DNA from: Bacteroidota bacterium
Lineage (GTDB): Bacteria > Bacteroidota > Bacteroidia > Bacteroidales > UBA4417
Assembly (NCBI GenBank): GCA_013376995.1
Contig: JACAAZ010000016.1
Coordinates: 1 to 64,000, forward strand
Length of the DNA: 64,000 nucleotides
Reading direction: 5' to 3'
Shown here: piece by piece, positions 35,660 through 45,733 of the stretch
Layout of the letters: every line of letters begins with the position of its first letter
How positions within the stretch are numbered: position 1 is the stretch's first letter
The notes under the pieces: model-generated
The model's input: the letters and a program-made list of their open reading frames with translations, nothing else
Database searches by the model: none
What the model was told of the DNA's origin: nothing
Translations under genes and position numbers: made by a program

Positions 35660-37078
35660 ATGCGTATCTTAACTATTAACATCTTCCTTTTCCTCTGCTT
35701 GCTTATCAGCATTTCTTGCCATACCCAAAAGAAATCCTTCACGCCTGAAAATAAAGTAGTTGAAACTAAGAAATGGAGTAAGGTAAATGGAGAAGTAAAG
35801 TATTCTGACTGGGTAAAATGCAATGCTACAACTATTGATCAGTTGCCCGGGTTTAAAAGTGAAAAAGAAGCTGAGTTCAGCAGGTTTGGAGGGGATCTTG
35901 CCACCAAGGAGAATTCAACCGGCTATTATTATACAAAAAAAATCGGTTCAAAATGGTGGATTATTGATCCGGATGGATACGGATGCTGGAATGTAGCAAT
36001 GAATGGTGTAAGACCAGGAAATTCTGAACGAAACGAATCTGCTCTGATTTCCAGGTACACTACTCCGGAAAAATGGATACTTAAAACTGAAAAAGATCTG
36101 CTTGAAATGGGTTTTAACGGAGCAGGTTGCTGGTCTGACACAAGGCTTATCCAGTATGCAAACAAAGAAAATGCTCAATCCTTAAGTTACACCCTGATCA
36201 GCAATTTCTACGCAAATTATTCAAGGCAGAGAAAAAAAATCAAGACTGATGATATTTCCTTTGCAGTCTTTGATCCCGCTTTTTTGGCATCGTGTGAAGA
36301 ACAGGCTCAGAAGCTAAGTGAAACAAGCAGCGACCCAAATCTATTCGGTCACTTTTCGGATAACGAACTTCCATTCAACGAAAAAATACTTGACGAATAC
36401 CTGGCTTGTAAGGACGAATCAGACCCAAATCACCAGGCGGCTTTAAGTTGGCTTAAATCTCTGGGTATCAGTCAAAATCAATTAACTAATGATAATCGCC
36501 AGGCTTTCCTTGGTTTTGTAGCAGAAAAATACTTCAGTATTGCTTCTGAAGCTATCCGAAAGTTCGATCCAAATCATTTATATTTGGGCAGCCGCCTTCA
36601 TGGTAAACCCAAACATACTGAATCAATTGTAAAGGCTGCCGGCAAATATTGCGACATCATTTCAATCAATTACTATGGTCAATGGGAGCCTGCCCAGAAA
36701 CATTTTGACCAATGGAAATCCTGGGCAGATAAACCCGTTCTTATCACCGAATTTTATACCAAAGGTGATGATTCCGGGATGGCAAATAATTCCGGTGCCG
36801 GTTGGAGAGTAAAAACGCAGGATGACAGGGGGATATTCTATGAAAACTTCTGCCTCAAATTACTCCGGATGGATAATTGCGTTGGATGGAACTGGTTCAG
36901 GTATATGGACAATGACCCGACTGACGAAACCGCTGACCCATCGAATAATGATTCCAACAAGGGAATTGTTAATAATCTCTACGAATATTACACTCCCCTG
37001 ATCAATCACATGCAAAGGCTCAATTTGAACAGATACAGGCTGATACGTTACTTTAAGAAGAATGAGATCAATGGATAA
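35660..37078 (+). CDS. Agarase-like TIM-barrel glycoside hydrolase lipoprotein
   Basis: A 472-residue lipoprotein from ATG 35660 (an in-frame TTG lies at 35654), only 10 bp after the upstream stop. The signal ends LLISISC, so Cys is lipidated and the enzyme is probably surface or outer-membrane anchored. Body motifs resemble agarase-type (GH50/GH42-like, clan A) enzymes: WWIIDPDGYGCWNVAMNGV at the barrel entry, GHFSDNELPF with a probable acid/base Glu, NHLYLGSRLHG, and PVLITEFYTKGDD with a probable nucleophile Glu. The precise GH family is uncertain. It probably cuts the backbone of the PUL's target polysaccharide. Confidence 0.7.
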   Translation: MRILTINIFLFLCLLISISCHTQKKSFTPENKVVETKKWSKVNGEVKYSDWVKCNATTIDQLPGFKSEKEAEFSRFGGDLATKENSTGYYYTKKIGSKWWIIDPDGYGCWNVAMNGVRPGNSERNESALISRYTTPEKWILKTEKDLLEMGFNGAGCWSDTRLIQYANKENAQSLSYTLISNFYANYSRQRKKIKTDDISFAVFDPAFLASCEEQAQKLSETSSDPNLFGHFSDNELPFNEKILDEYLACKDESDPNHQAALSWLKSLGISQNQLTNDNRQAFLGFVAEKYFSIASEAIRKFDPNHLYLGSRLHGKPKHTESIVKAAGKYCDIISINYYGQWEPAQKHFDQWKSWADKPVLITEFYTKGDDSGMANNSGAGWRVKTQDDRGIFYENFCLKLLRMDNCVGWNWFRYMDNDPTDETADPSNNDSNKGIVNNLYEYYTPLINHMQRLNLNRYRLIRYFKKNEING

Positions 37079-37112
37079 CCGGTAGAAACCGATAAAACTT
37101 ATTTACCAGGAT

Positions 37113-40100
37113 ATGTCCAGAATCATTTTAGCTGCAATTCTTTTCTTACTTGTCGGGAATCTCTCATTCAGCCAGGGAAACGGGTTCTTCTTCCGGCACC
37201 TGAGCACAAATGACGGCCTGTCGCACAATTCTGTCTATTCAATTGAACAGGACAACTACGGCTTTATCTGGATCGGAACAAGAAGTGGCCTGAACCGCTA
37301 TGACGGGTATTCCTTCAAAACCTACAACAACAATAATAGCAATCTTAAGAATGCTTACATAAATGACATCTTCAGGGATTCGAAAGGCCGTATTTGGGTC
37401 GGTACACAGGAGACCGGCCTGAGTCTTTACAACTTTGCTTCTGATGATTTTACAACCTTTGCATTTAACCCTTCCGACCCTAATAACCTGAGCAGGAATA
37501 ATATTCAAACTATTGCAGAGGATTCCAGGGGCAGGATATGGGCAGGAAGCCATGAGGATGACCTTTATTGGGTGAATGAAACTAAAGGCACACTTGTAAG
37601 GGTTAATCTTAAGCAAAAGTTGCCTCCAGGGAGCAGCTTTGAGAGAATCAACACTATATTTTTTGAAAGTGATTCCCTTCTATGGCTAGGTACACTCAGC
37701 GGATTATATGCATACAACCAATTCAGCGGAAAAGTCAGGCAGGCGATCAGTGTAAACGGAAACATTGATACCAGGGTTTTGTGCATGTTCAATGAAAATC
37801 AATCCCGGCTTTGGTTAGGAACTAACACCGGTATTGTGATCTTCGACAAAAAGAACAGGCGTATTGAATCAATCAATACTTCCAATTCAGCACTTTCAAA
37901 TGACCTGATTCTTGATATTGAACGCTTGCCTGACGGCAGGGTTATGATTGCCACCGACGGCGGAGGCATCAATATTTATGACCCTTCGGATGGTTCAATT
38001 ACCCAACTGGTAAGCGACCCTAACAATCCGAACAGCCTGAGCAATAATTCGATCTACGAAATTTTCATTGACCGTTATAAAGGATTATGGGTTGGAAATT
38101 ACCTGGGTGGCATTAACTATTATAGCGAATATGACTGGAAATTTGTCCCGATCAAACACCAGATTGATGATAAGGAAAGCTTATCCGACAACCATGTCCG
38201 TTCATTTTTCCAGGATAAGGAAGGAAAAATCTGGATTGGCACATTGAGCGGGCTTAATTCCTATGACCCTGGTACCGGCAAATTCAAATATTTTGCGCTT
38301 GACAAGAAAGAAGCCAGTACCAGGTTCAATGCCGTTCTTGCCATTCATGAAGATAAGGAAGGTCAGCTTTGGGTTGGCACTTTTGGTGGAGGCATTTATA
38401 TACTCGACCGCACCCGCAGCCACATCAGGAAGTTCAATCATCCGGATGACCTTACCAATTCCCTTGACAAATCAAGCATATACGCAATATCTGAGACCAG
38501 CAACAACAGGCTATGCATTGCCAGCCTGGGAGGAATTTACATACTCAATAACAACACGGGGAAACTTAAAAGATATTCTACATCTAATTCCCGACTTTCC
38601 AACAATACAGTAAAAGTTATCTGCCGCGACAGGAAAGGAAATTTCTGGCTTGGAACAAACCAAGGACTTGATTATTTCAACCCGGATACGGAGGATATGG
38701 AGATATTCCTGCATTCAAACAGTGATACTACTTCCCTAAGCAATAACCGTATATTGAGCATGGTCGAGTCCAGGGATGGAAATCTTTGGATCGGGACAGA
38801 AGGCGGGGGAATCAGCATTTTAAATCCACTTACCAGGAAATTCAAAACCGTTTCTTCAAAGGATGGCCTTCCGGATAATGTAATTAATGCAATTATTGAA
38901 GATGATAACGGGCTTTTCTGGTTATCAACCAACAAGGGATTGGTTCAGTATGAGCCTATCTCAGGAAAGATAAAAATGTACACGGTTGCTGATGGCTTGC
39001 AGGGGAATGAGTTCAGCCAGAATGCAGCTATCAAATCGAGGGATGGAAAGCTCTATTTTGGAGGAAGCAACGGATTCAACGCCTTCTTCCCCGGGAACCT
39101 TGTCAGTAATAAAAATAAGCCGCTTGTACTTCTGACAGATCTGTATATTTCAGGCAAACTGGTTAAATCAGGCACTGAGAACAGCCCTCTTTCAAATCAG
39201 CTTTTTCTTCTCGACAAGCTGAAGCTGACAAATGATGAATCCAATTTCGAGATACATTTCTCAGCCCTTGGCACTATAAATAACGGGAAGTTCCTTTATT
39301 CAATTTTCATGAAAGGGGTTGATAAAGGATGGAGTGAATACCGCGACATCCATTCAGCAAACTATGCCAACCTTCGTCCGGGGCTTTACACTTTCATGGT
39401 AAAAGCAATTAATAATGACGGAGTCTCGAGCCAAACACCAGCAGTGATCGAAATAAGGATACTCCCACCCTGGTGGAAATCCTGGTGGGCCTTTATCCTC
39501 TATAGCCTGCTCATATTTGGGTCCCTTATTTTATTCATGCGGCTGAATACCTCAAGGATGAAAGTTCAGCACCAACTTGAACTGGAAAGAAAGGAGAAAG
39601 AACAGATAGAAGAACTTAACCAGCTAAAACTGGGATTTTTCACCAATATTTCACATGAATTCAAAACGCCCTTAACACTAATAATGGGCCACCTTGACAA
39701 CCTGAAACACGCCGGAACCGAGAAGAAAGCAATGACAATCACCAATATCGAAAGAAATACACGAAGGCTTCTTTTCCTGATAAATCAACTGCTTGAGTTC
39801 CGCAAAGCTGAAAGCGGGCTTATGAAACTTATGGCCGGCAAAGGCAATATTGTCCTATTCCTTAGTGGAATCAAAGAGAGTTTCACAGACCTGGCCAGAA
39901 AGAAAAACATCACCTTCGAAATCCGGATCAAGGAACCGATTCCGGAAATCTGGTTCGATGCTGAAAAGATGGAGAAGATCATGTTCAACCTGCTTTCCAA
40001 TGCGTTTAAATATACATCTGAAGGTGGCTCCATTACTATTGAAATCCAATTGGGGGAATACAATGACAGCAAATTCAAAAGAGTGAGCGTCAGATTCCTG

Positions 40101-41222
40101 GAAATAAAGGTAATCGACACAGGCAAAGGAATTGATCCTGATGAGATTGGCCAGATTTTTGAAAAATTCTACCAGGGTAAAAACATTGATCTGCACAGCT
40201 CCAAAATTGACAGTTCAGGTATTGGACTAGCCTTTACCAAAAGACTTGTTGAACTTCACCATGGAAGTATCATGGCAACAAGTGAAGCAGGAGCAGGCAC
40301 GGTCTTTTCTTTAAAACTGCCCCTTGGAAAAGATCATCTGAAAGATAATGAGATAAAGGAAGAATCGAATTTCCAGTTTAAAAAGATGGATTTCCAGGAG
40401 ATATCTGATGCATATACTCCTGATGACAATCCTTCAAGGCCGGTATTGATTGACTTACCCAATGATCATCTACCCATACTGCTAATTGTTGACGATAATC
40501 CGCAGATATGCAAGGTCATTGAAGATAAATTCTCTTCATCCTTCAGGGTAATTTCTGCCAATAGTGGTATAGATGGACTTAAAAAAGCCACAGATCAGCT
40601 TCCTGACATCATCATCTCCGACATCATGATGCCCGGGATGGATGGTATTGAGTTTTGTAAGAGAATAAAGGAAGATCTCCTCACCTGCCATATCCCGGTG
40701 ATTCTGCTTACTGCCAAAAGCGGGGATGAGAACCTGATCATAGGTATGAAAACCGGGGCTGATGCTTACATTTCGAAACCTTATAACCCGGATATTCTGC
40801 AGGTAACGGTGTCAAACCTGGTTTCTAACAGAACCCTTCTAAAAAATAAATTCACAGGGGAGCCCAATTTTGTTCCTGCTGAAGTTGTGAGCAACAAGCT
40901 CGATGAACAATTCCTGACAAAAATCATTTCACTTATCGAAAACGATGTCGATTCTGATACCATCGATGTAACCAAGATCAGCAGGGAACTGGCGATGAGC
41001 AGGTCAGTGCTGTACAGGAAGCTGAAAGCCATAACCGGGAACTCAATTCAGGATTTTGTCAGGATAGTAAAACTAAGGAAAGCAGCCCGCTTATTACTCG
41101 ACACTAACGATCCTATCGCCGACATCTCCTTCCAGTCAGGTTTCTCCAACTCCAAACATTTCAGCACGGCATTCAGGAAACAATTCGGAAAAACTCCCAG
41201 CGAATACCGTATCAAAGCCTGA
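37113..41222 (+). CDS. Hybrid two-component regulator (sensor kinase, receiver and AraC-type DNA-binding domain in one chain)
   Basis: A 1369-residue inner-membrane one-chain regulator typical of Bacteroidota PULs. Signal peptide 1-20; about 14 propeller repeats (motifs like FIWIGTRSGLNRYDG) to ~690; Y_Y_Y domain ~735-785; one transmembrane helix at ~787-812 (WAFILYSLLIFGSLILFM); HisKA domain with phospho-acceptor His848 in ISHEFKTPLTLI; HATPase ~950-1065 (NAFKYTSEGG, GIGLAFTKRLVE); receiver domain ~1120-1235 with phospho-acceptor Asp1170 in SDIMMPGMDG; AraC helix-turn-helix ~1285-1369 (GFSNSKHFSTAFRKQFGKTPSEYR). The periplasmic part probably binds a PUL breakdown product, and the output would activate susCD and neighbours (family knowledge). 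Confidence 0.95.
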   Translation: MSRIILAAILFLLVGNLSFSQGNGFFFRHLSTNDGLSHNSVYSIEQDNYGFIWIGTRSGLNRYDGYSFKTYNNNNSNLKNAYINDIFRDSKGRIWVGTQETGLSLYNFASDDFTTFAFNPSDPNNLSRNNIQTIAEDSRGRIWAGSHEDDLYWVNETKGTLVRVNLKQKLPPGSSFERINTIFFESDSLLWLGTLSGLYAYNQFSGKVRQAISVNGNIDTRVLCMFNENQSRLWLGTNTGIVIFDKKNRRIESINTSNSALSNDLILDIERLPDGRVMIATDGGGINIYDPSDGSITQLVSDPNNPNSLSNNSIYEIFIDRYKGLWVGNYLGGINYYSEYDWKFVPIKHQIDDKESLSDNHVRSFFQDKEGKIWIGTLSGLNSYDPGTGKFKYFALDKKEASTRFNAVLAIHEDKEGQLWVGTFGGGIYILDRTRSHIRKFNHPDDLTNSLDKSSIYAISETSNNRLCIASLGGIYILNNNTGKLKRYSTSNSRLSNNTVKVICRDRKGNFWLGTNQGLDYFNPDTEDMEIFLHSNSDTTSLSNNRILSMVESRDGNLWIGTEGGGISILNPLTRKFKTVSSKDGLPDNVINAIIEDDNGLFWLSTNKGLVQYEPISGKIKMYTVADGLQGNEFSQNAAIKSRDGKLYFGGSNGFNAFFPGNLVSNKNKPLVLLTDLYISGKLVKSGTENSPLSNQLFLLDKLKLTNDESNFEIHFSALGTINNGKFLYSIFMKGVDKGWSEYRDIHSANYANLRPGLYTFMVKAINNDGVSSQTPAVIEIRILPPWWKSWWAFILYSLLIFGSLILFMRLNTSRMKVQHQLELERKEKEQIEELNQLKLGFFTNISHEFKTPLTLIMGHLDNLKHAGTEKKAMTITNIERNTRRLLFLINQLLEFRKAESGLMKLMAGKGNIVLFLSGIKESFTDLARKKNITFEIRIKEPIPEIWFDAEKMEKIMFNLLSNAFKYTSEGGSITIEIQLGEYNDSKFKRVSVRFLEIKVIDTGKGIDPDEIGQIFEKFYQGKNIDLHSSKIDSSGIGLAFTKRLVELHHGSIMATSEAGAGTVFSLKLPLGKDHLKDNEIKEESNFQFKKMDFQEISDAYTPDDNPSRPVLIDLPNDHLPILLIVDDNPQICKVIEDKFSSSFRVISANSGIDGLKKATDQLPDIIISDIMMPGMDGIEFCKRIKEDLLTCHIPVILLTAKSGDENLIIGMKTGADAYISKPYNPDILQVTVSNLVSNRTLLKNKFTGEPNFVPAEVVSNKLDEQFLTKIISLIENDVDSDTIDVTKISRELAMSRSVLYRKLKAITGNSIQDFVRIVKLRKAARLLLDTNDPIADISFQSGFSNSKHFSTAFRKQFGKTPSEYRIKA

Positions 41223-41562
41223 GCAATCAAGCTAATTTTAAAATCTGAATTTCTGCCCTCAACTCACGTATCTCAGAATCAAGAGCTAATGAAGCGCTTT
41301 TGCAATGTTTAACCCTGAATGAATGAATAAATCAGAAACCTAATTGAACAGTAAAGAAACCTTTCCACTTAGCCTGTATCCTAATTTAGCTATCAAATTA
41401 ACAGCGTATTATGGAAGCTACAAAAAAACGGCTGTTCTTCTGGCAATCATTCCTGCTACTGGCAATAGTAGCCATGATATTACTGATTATCTATCTCATG
41501 TAGGCGTTCAGCTCAAATTGCCAAATTGAATATTAAAACAAACAAGCAAAACATTTATAAAC
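41223..41562. other. 340-bp intergenic region between regulator and secreted-protein gene
   Basis: No terminator with a T-tract was seen after the regulator gene. The region contains one short reading frame for a possible 30-residue membrane peptide (41411-41503, listed separately) and must also hold the promoter of the gene at 41563. Confidence 0.5.
41411..41503 (+). CDS. Possible 30-residue single-helix membrane peptide
   Basis: ATG 41411 opens a 30-codon frame ending TAG at 41501-41503. The product would begin MEATKKRLFFWQ and continue as one hydrophobic helix of about 17 residues (SFLLLAIVAMILLIIYL). A basic N-terminus followed by a single helix is a typical layout for small membrane proteins. 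No ribosome-binding site is visible and chance occurrence cannot be excluded. Confidence 0.3.
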   Translation: MEATKKRLFFWQSFLLLAIVAMILLIIYLM

Positions 41563-43719
41563 ATGAAAAACAAGAGGCTTTGCCATTATGCATTATTGAT
41601 ACTGCTCTTTTTAGGCTTGTCTTTTAATCTGAAAAGCCAGGTAATGATGTATGATAATTTCGATTATCCTGCCGGCGATTCGATAATCTGGCACAATTGG
41701 CTGACCCAGCAAACAAACCTAACGAATGCTATCCTTGTGGCTAATGAAGGCCTTTCATACCCGGGTTATATATGTTCGGGAATTGGCAATGCGGCTTCTG
41801 TTGGAACAACCGGACAGGATGTTTTCAGGGGATTCATCAAGCAGACCCAGGCAGGGACCACGCTGTACATGTCATGCCTTGCAAAGGTAACATCAGCTGC
41901 TACCGGCGATGCATTCATAACTTTTAAGGAATCTGCAACCTCTCCTACAAACCTCAACTACAGGGGTAGGGTTTACGCGAAATTGCAGGGTTCAAACATT
42001 GCTTTTGGCATTTCTAAAGGAGCCATTACAGCTCCTGCAGTTGCTGATTATACTCCTGCAATTTATGATCTCAACACTACATACTTGCTTGTGGTAAAAT
42101 ATAAGATTATTGACGGACTGACCAATGACAGTGCCTTCCTTTTCGTAAACCCGGTTATTGGAGCCCCTGAACCAGCCCCGAGTGTCGAAGCAACTGATAT
42201 GTCCGCTACGGATGTTGGACTTGGTTCAGTAATGCTTCGTCAGGGAACTACAGGATCAGCACCTACCGTGATTGTTGATGGTGTGCGTGTTGCAAAGTCA
42301 TGGGACCTGCTGTTTAACGCAAGCAGTATTGCAACTCTCAACGACATAAAGGTGGACGGTTCTTCTGTTAACGGTTTCAACCAGAATATATTTACTTACA
42401 ATGATACTGTCCCTGCAGGCCAGCCAACAGTAACGGTAACTTACACCAAAACTGACTGGGCTTCGGCTGCAGTTTTAAGCCTGGCGCCTTCTGTTCCCGG
42501 AATCTCTACAATAACCGTTACTTCAGAAAATGGCTTAACAACTAACATATATACAGTACATCATGCCTATGCTTTCCATACTGTGACAGTTAGTGCCTCA
42601 CCTTCCAATATGGGAACCGTGAGCGGTGGTGGCGTTTATGGGGAAGGTTTGTCAGCAACCGTCACCGCTACCGCAGGGTCATCCTATATGTTTGTAAACT
42701 GGACACAAAACGGGAATATACTTAGCACTAACCCGGTATATACGTTTACCGTAGCCGGAGACATTGACCTGGTAGCCAACTTCGTCCAGGGATCGCTTTC
42801 AGTGACCGCTATGGCCTCGCCGCCCGATGGCGGTACTATCAGTGGTTCCGGTAGTTTCCCATACGGATCAACTGTTACCTTGAATGCTTTTCCCAATGAA
42901 GCCTACACATTCTATGACTGGACTGAGAACGGTACTGAGATCGGAACATCATCAACACTCGTTCTTACCAATGTAACAGCAAACCACAACCTGGTTGCAA
43001 ATTTCATGATCAAATCCTTCAGCATAAGTGCCACTGCCTCCCCGGTTAATGCAGGAACTGTTACAGGAGGAGCCACTTATAGCTACGGGTCAAATGCAAC
43101 ATTAACTGCAGCTCCAAACAGTGGTTACATTTTTCAAAATTGGACCGAAGGTGGCAATATCCTCGGAACTGACCCGGTTCTAATACTGACCAACATTACT
43201 TCAAACCATACTATTGTTGGAAATTTTATCCCCAGTGTTAATACCTTCACAGTCACTGGTATTCCTATGCCTGCTGAAGCAGGGATAGTACTAGGTTCAG
43301 GGAACGTAACCGGAGGAGGGAACGTCACACTAACTGCAGTTGCCAATCAAGGTTATAAATTCTATAACTGGATGGAGGGTTCCGACGTTTTGGGTATCGA
43401 TACAGTGCTTACATTAACGAATGTTGCGACAAATCATACCATCCATGCCAATTTCCTTTCAACTGTTGGGCTGAATGAATCAAGCAGCAATGCAATCAGC
43501 ATCTATCCTACAGTTAATACCGGAGTACTTCATATTGAATCGAACATTACCATTCGTTCAATCTATGTATTCGATGTGAATGGAAAAGAAATTAAAAAGT
43601 TGCAGCCAGTGGGCACTAGTTTAATTCTCAATACCTCTGGCTTTGCAAAAGGTCTTTATATTATAAAAATCCAAACCATAAAAGGTATCGAGACAAAGAA
43701 GTTTCTTGTTGTTGGGTAG
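41563..43719 (+). CDS. Secreted jelly-roll / InlB-type B-repeat T9SS cargo protein
   Basis: A 718-residue protein. Signal peptide 1-26 (LKSQ); jelly-roll-like domain about 27-250 (NFDYPAGD, GLSYPGYICSGIGNAA, LNTTYLLVVKY, VIVDGVRVAKSW), clearly the same domain that starts the giants at 11332 and 15632; one cadherin-like sandwich 255-340; four divergent InlB-type B-repeats 341-640, each of about 75 residues with GTVSGG...YG...A...G..F.NWTE...N..L..NF; T9SS type A domain 645-718 (ISIYPTVNTG, KGLYIIKIQT). No catalytic site was seen, so a carbohydrate-binding or adhesive role is likely. A terminator follows. Confidence 0.82.
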   Translation: MKNKRLCHYALLILLFLGLSFNLKSQVMMYDNFDYPAGDSIIWHNWLTQQTNLTNAILVANEGLSYPGYICSGIGNAASVGTTGQDVFRGFIKQTQAGTTLYMSCLAKVTSAATGDAFITFKESATSPTNLNYRGRVYAKLQGSNIAFGISKGAITAPAVADYTPAIYDLNTTYLLVVKYKIIDGLTNDSAFLFVNPVIGAPEPAPSVEATDMSATDVGLGSVMLRQGTTGSAPTVIVDGVRVAKSWDLLFNASSIATLNDIKVDGSSVNGFNQNIFTYNDTVPAGQPTVTVTYTKTDWASAAVLSLAPSVPGISTITVTSENGLTTNIYTVHHAYAFHTVTVSASPSNMGTVSGGGVYGEGLSATVTATAGSSYMFVNWTQNGNILSTNPVYTFTVAGDIDLVANFVQGSLSVTAMASPPDGGTISGSGSFPYGSTVTLNAFPNEAYTFYDWTENGTEIGTSSTLVLTNVTANHNLVANFMIKSFSISATASPVNAGTVTGGATYSYGSNATLTAAPNSGYIFQNWTEGGNILGTDPVLILTNITSNHTIVGNFIPSVNTFTVTGIPMPAEAGIVLGSGNVTGGGNVTLTAVANQGYKFYNWMEGSDVLGIDTVLTLTNVATNHTIHANFLSTVGLNESSSNAISIYPTVNTGVLHIESNITIRSIYVFDVNGKEIKKLQPVGTSLILNTSGFAKGLYIIKIQTIKGIETKKFLVVG

Positions 43720-44050
43720 AAAGTCAATTAACCGATTTTCTATTTTGGATAAGTCCCGGGTAATACCGGGACTAACTTTTTCCACACTACTGATTACCAA
43801 TATGTTGTATTTAAGCATCATTTAAAGAAGGCTATGATTGGTTTAACCAGAAACTTCTTTGAACTGTGTAGAAACCAGTATGCATACTTTAAATATCTAA
43901 TTTTATAATCGTATCATAATTAACCTTTTTGAGATCTGAATACTTAAATCGAAACCCAAAAACAAGCTGCTTATAGAAATTGAAAACAGGCTTTTCATTG
44001 CCCGTATTTTGATTCAAATAAAATTAATAGAACGTTTCAACACCTAAAAC
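43720..44050. other. 331-bp intergenic region with terminator at its start
   Basis: The left end carries the terminator at 43752-43781. The rest is AT-rich and should contain the promoter of the gene at 44051, but no clear TAnnTTTG box was found. No coding frame is apparent. Confidence 0.5.
43752..43781 (+). terminator. Rho-independent terminator after the B-repeat protein gene
   Basis: A perfect 8-bp GC-rich stem (AGTCCCGG 43752-43759 / CCGGGACT 43766-43773) with a 6-nt loop is followed by AAC and five T residues. It lies 32 bp past the stop codon. Confidence 0.75.
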
Positions 44051-45565
44051 ATGATAAGAATGAAAAAACTGTTACCTCATCTCTTAGTATTGATGATACT
44101 GATCTGCATTACAGGCTCCATTTCAGCCCAATCGTATCATTTCAAGGAAGGATTTGCCACAAATACACCTCCTACCGGGTGGGTCATGACGAATGTTTCC
44201 TATTCAACCACGCACAATCATGATTCCCTTACTGGGGTTTATGCAGCCAAGATGAAGCCGAATGAATCCTTTGTCATGTTCAAAGCTCTGAACACAGCTG
44301 CAGACCTTGCATTCTTTATCCAGGTAAGGGATACAACAGTTGCCGATAATTTCCATTTTTTGATTGAAAAGTCCACTAACAAAGTTGACTGGACCCAGAT
44401 TGGAATTGATCCCTGCAATATGCTTGATGATTCGACATGGCAGCCTGTAACTATACATGTTAATGACGCAGCACCAGAACTCTACATCCGTTTCCATGCT
44501 ACAGCAGTTGGTGGTACCAATACTTTAGGCCTGGCATATGTGGATGATATTAGTGTTACTAAGCTTGAAGCTAATCCAAGCGATGCAACCCTGATTGATT
44601 TTTCATATAACGGAATCCCGGTTCCTGGATTTACAGCAGCCACTCTTACTTATAATATTGAAGTCCCTTATAGTGTTGAACATGCTACTGTAGCCGGTTC
44701 ACCAAATAATGCTTCAGCTACTGTTGCTATCACTCAGCCTACCAACTTGCGCGGTTATGAAGCTGACAGGACAGGTACAGTTACGGTAACGTCTGCCGAT
44801 GGCACCACGGTAAAATCGTACAAGATCATTTTCACTGTATCCGATTATATTTACAAGATTGGTTTTTCGAACACGGGTGACGGCGTTATGCCACTTTCAG
44901 GCTGGAGAGGGGGATATACCTATACTTCTATTACTATTCCGTTAGGGAACCATGGTACATTTCCAGGTGATGCTGCTTTAAAATTCATGAGAGGCCAGCC
45001 AGACAAGATCGGCTACCTGAATACGGCAAAATATATTAAATCAGATACTCTTTCTTTCTGGCTTTCTGTGAGCGACCCGGATGGCGTCGAACAATTGAGA
45101 GTTGAGAAAAAGGTTCTTGGAGGAGTTAGTGTGCCTCTTGGTATTATTACTTCGGCTGATATGAGCAGCAGTGAATGGAAGCTATTTACCTACCCGATTA
45201 AGGAAGACGACAGCTGTGAAATAATTTTGACTCCTACTCTCACAGCCGAAGGCATCACCAGGATCTGGATTGATGACCTTGCAATGAAAGGTAAGCATGT
45301 TAGCGGGCTTTCAGTTCCTGATGCTGACAAAATCCAGAGTATTTCCGTATTCCCAAATCCAGCGTCTGACCAGTTATTCTTCAATACAAAGGGTGAAAAT
45401 TATAATTCCCTGACTGTATTTGATTTTGCCGGAAATAGGATATACAATAAGGAAATAAGCCGCAAAACCACCGGGATAGATGTTTCTGCACTTCAACCAG
45501 GCATATACCTGATCCGGTTTGAAGGGATAACAAAAACAACTTGCGCAAGGTTTGTAAAAGAATGA
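44051..45565 (+). CDS. Secreted MAM-like T9SS cargo protein
   Basis: A 504-residue protein. Signal peptide 1-26 (GSISAQ); MAM-like/choice-of-anchor domain 27-175 (YHFKEGFATNTPPTGW, FLIEKSTNKVDW, LGLAYVDDISVT), homologous to the central domains of the giants at 11332 and 15632; a cadherin-like sandwich 178-265; a second MAM-like region 268-415 (YIKSDTLSFWLSV, IWIDDLAMKG); T9SS type A domain 420-504 (ISVFPNPASDQL, PGIYLIRFEG). No enzyme motif was recognised. A small inverted repeat without T-tract (CCTAAA/TTTAGG, 45567-45583) follows the stop. It is placed between the PUL and the uronate cluster. Confidence 0.78.
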   Translation: MIRMKKLLPHLLVLMILICITGSISAQSYHFKEGFATNTPPTGWVMTNVSYSTTHNHDSLTGVYAAKMKPNESFVMFKALNTAADLAFFIQVRDTTVADNFHFLIEKSTNKVDWTQIGIDPCNMLDDSTWQPVTIHVNDAAPELYIRFHATAVGGTNTLGLAYVDDISVTKLEANPSDATLIDFSYNGIPVPGFTAATLTYNIEVPYSVEHATVAGSPNNASATVAITQPTNLRGYEADRTGTVTVTSADGTTVKSYKIIFTVSDYIYKIGFSNTGDGVMPLSGWRGGYTYTSITIPLGNHGTFPGDAALKFMRGQPDKIGYLNTAKYIKSDTLSFWLSVSDPDGVEQLRVEKKVLGGVSVPLGIITSADMSSSEWKLFTYPIKEDDSCEIILTPTLTAEGITRIWIDDLAMKGKHVSGLSVPDADKIQSISVFPNPASDQLFFNTKGENYNSLTVFDFAGNRIYNKEISRKTTGIDVSALQPGIYLIRFEGITKTTCARFVKE

Positions 45566-45733
45566 CCCTAAAATATATTTAGGATCAGCCTGCAAAAGAC
45601 TTTAGCATTTGAGCTATCAGTCACCATAATTATTGCTTAACAGGAATTTATCCCCAACAAAGCTGATACATTGGTTCAGAGTATCGACCTTCGTTTCAGC
45701 TTTTTTAGGACAATTGTTCCTAATCCGGTTACA

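Noticed and set aside
41344-41529. A 61-codon plus-strand frame after the hybrid regulator
   Set aside because: It opens with a non-ATG codon and has no recognisable features. The 30-codon frame within it in another phase is the better, still weak, candidate.
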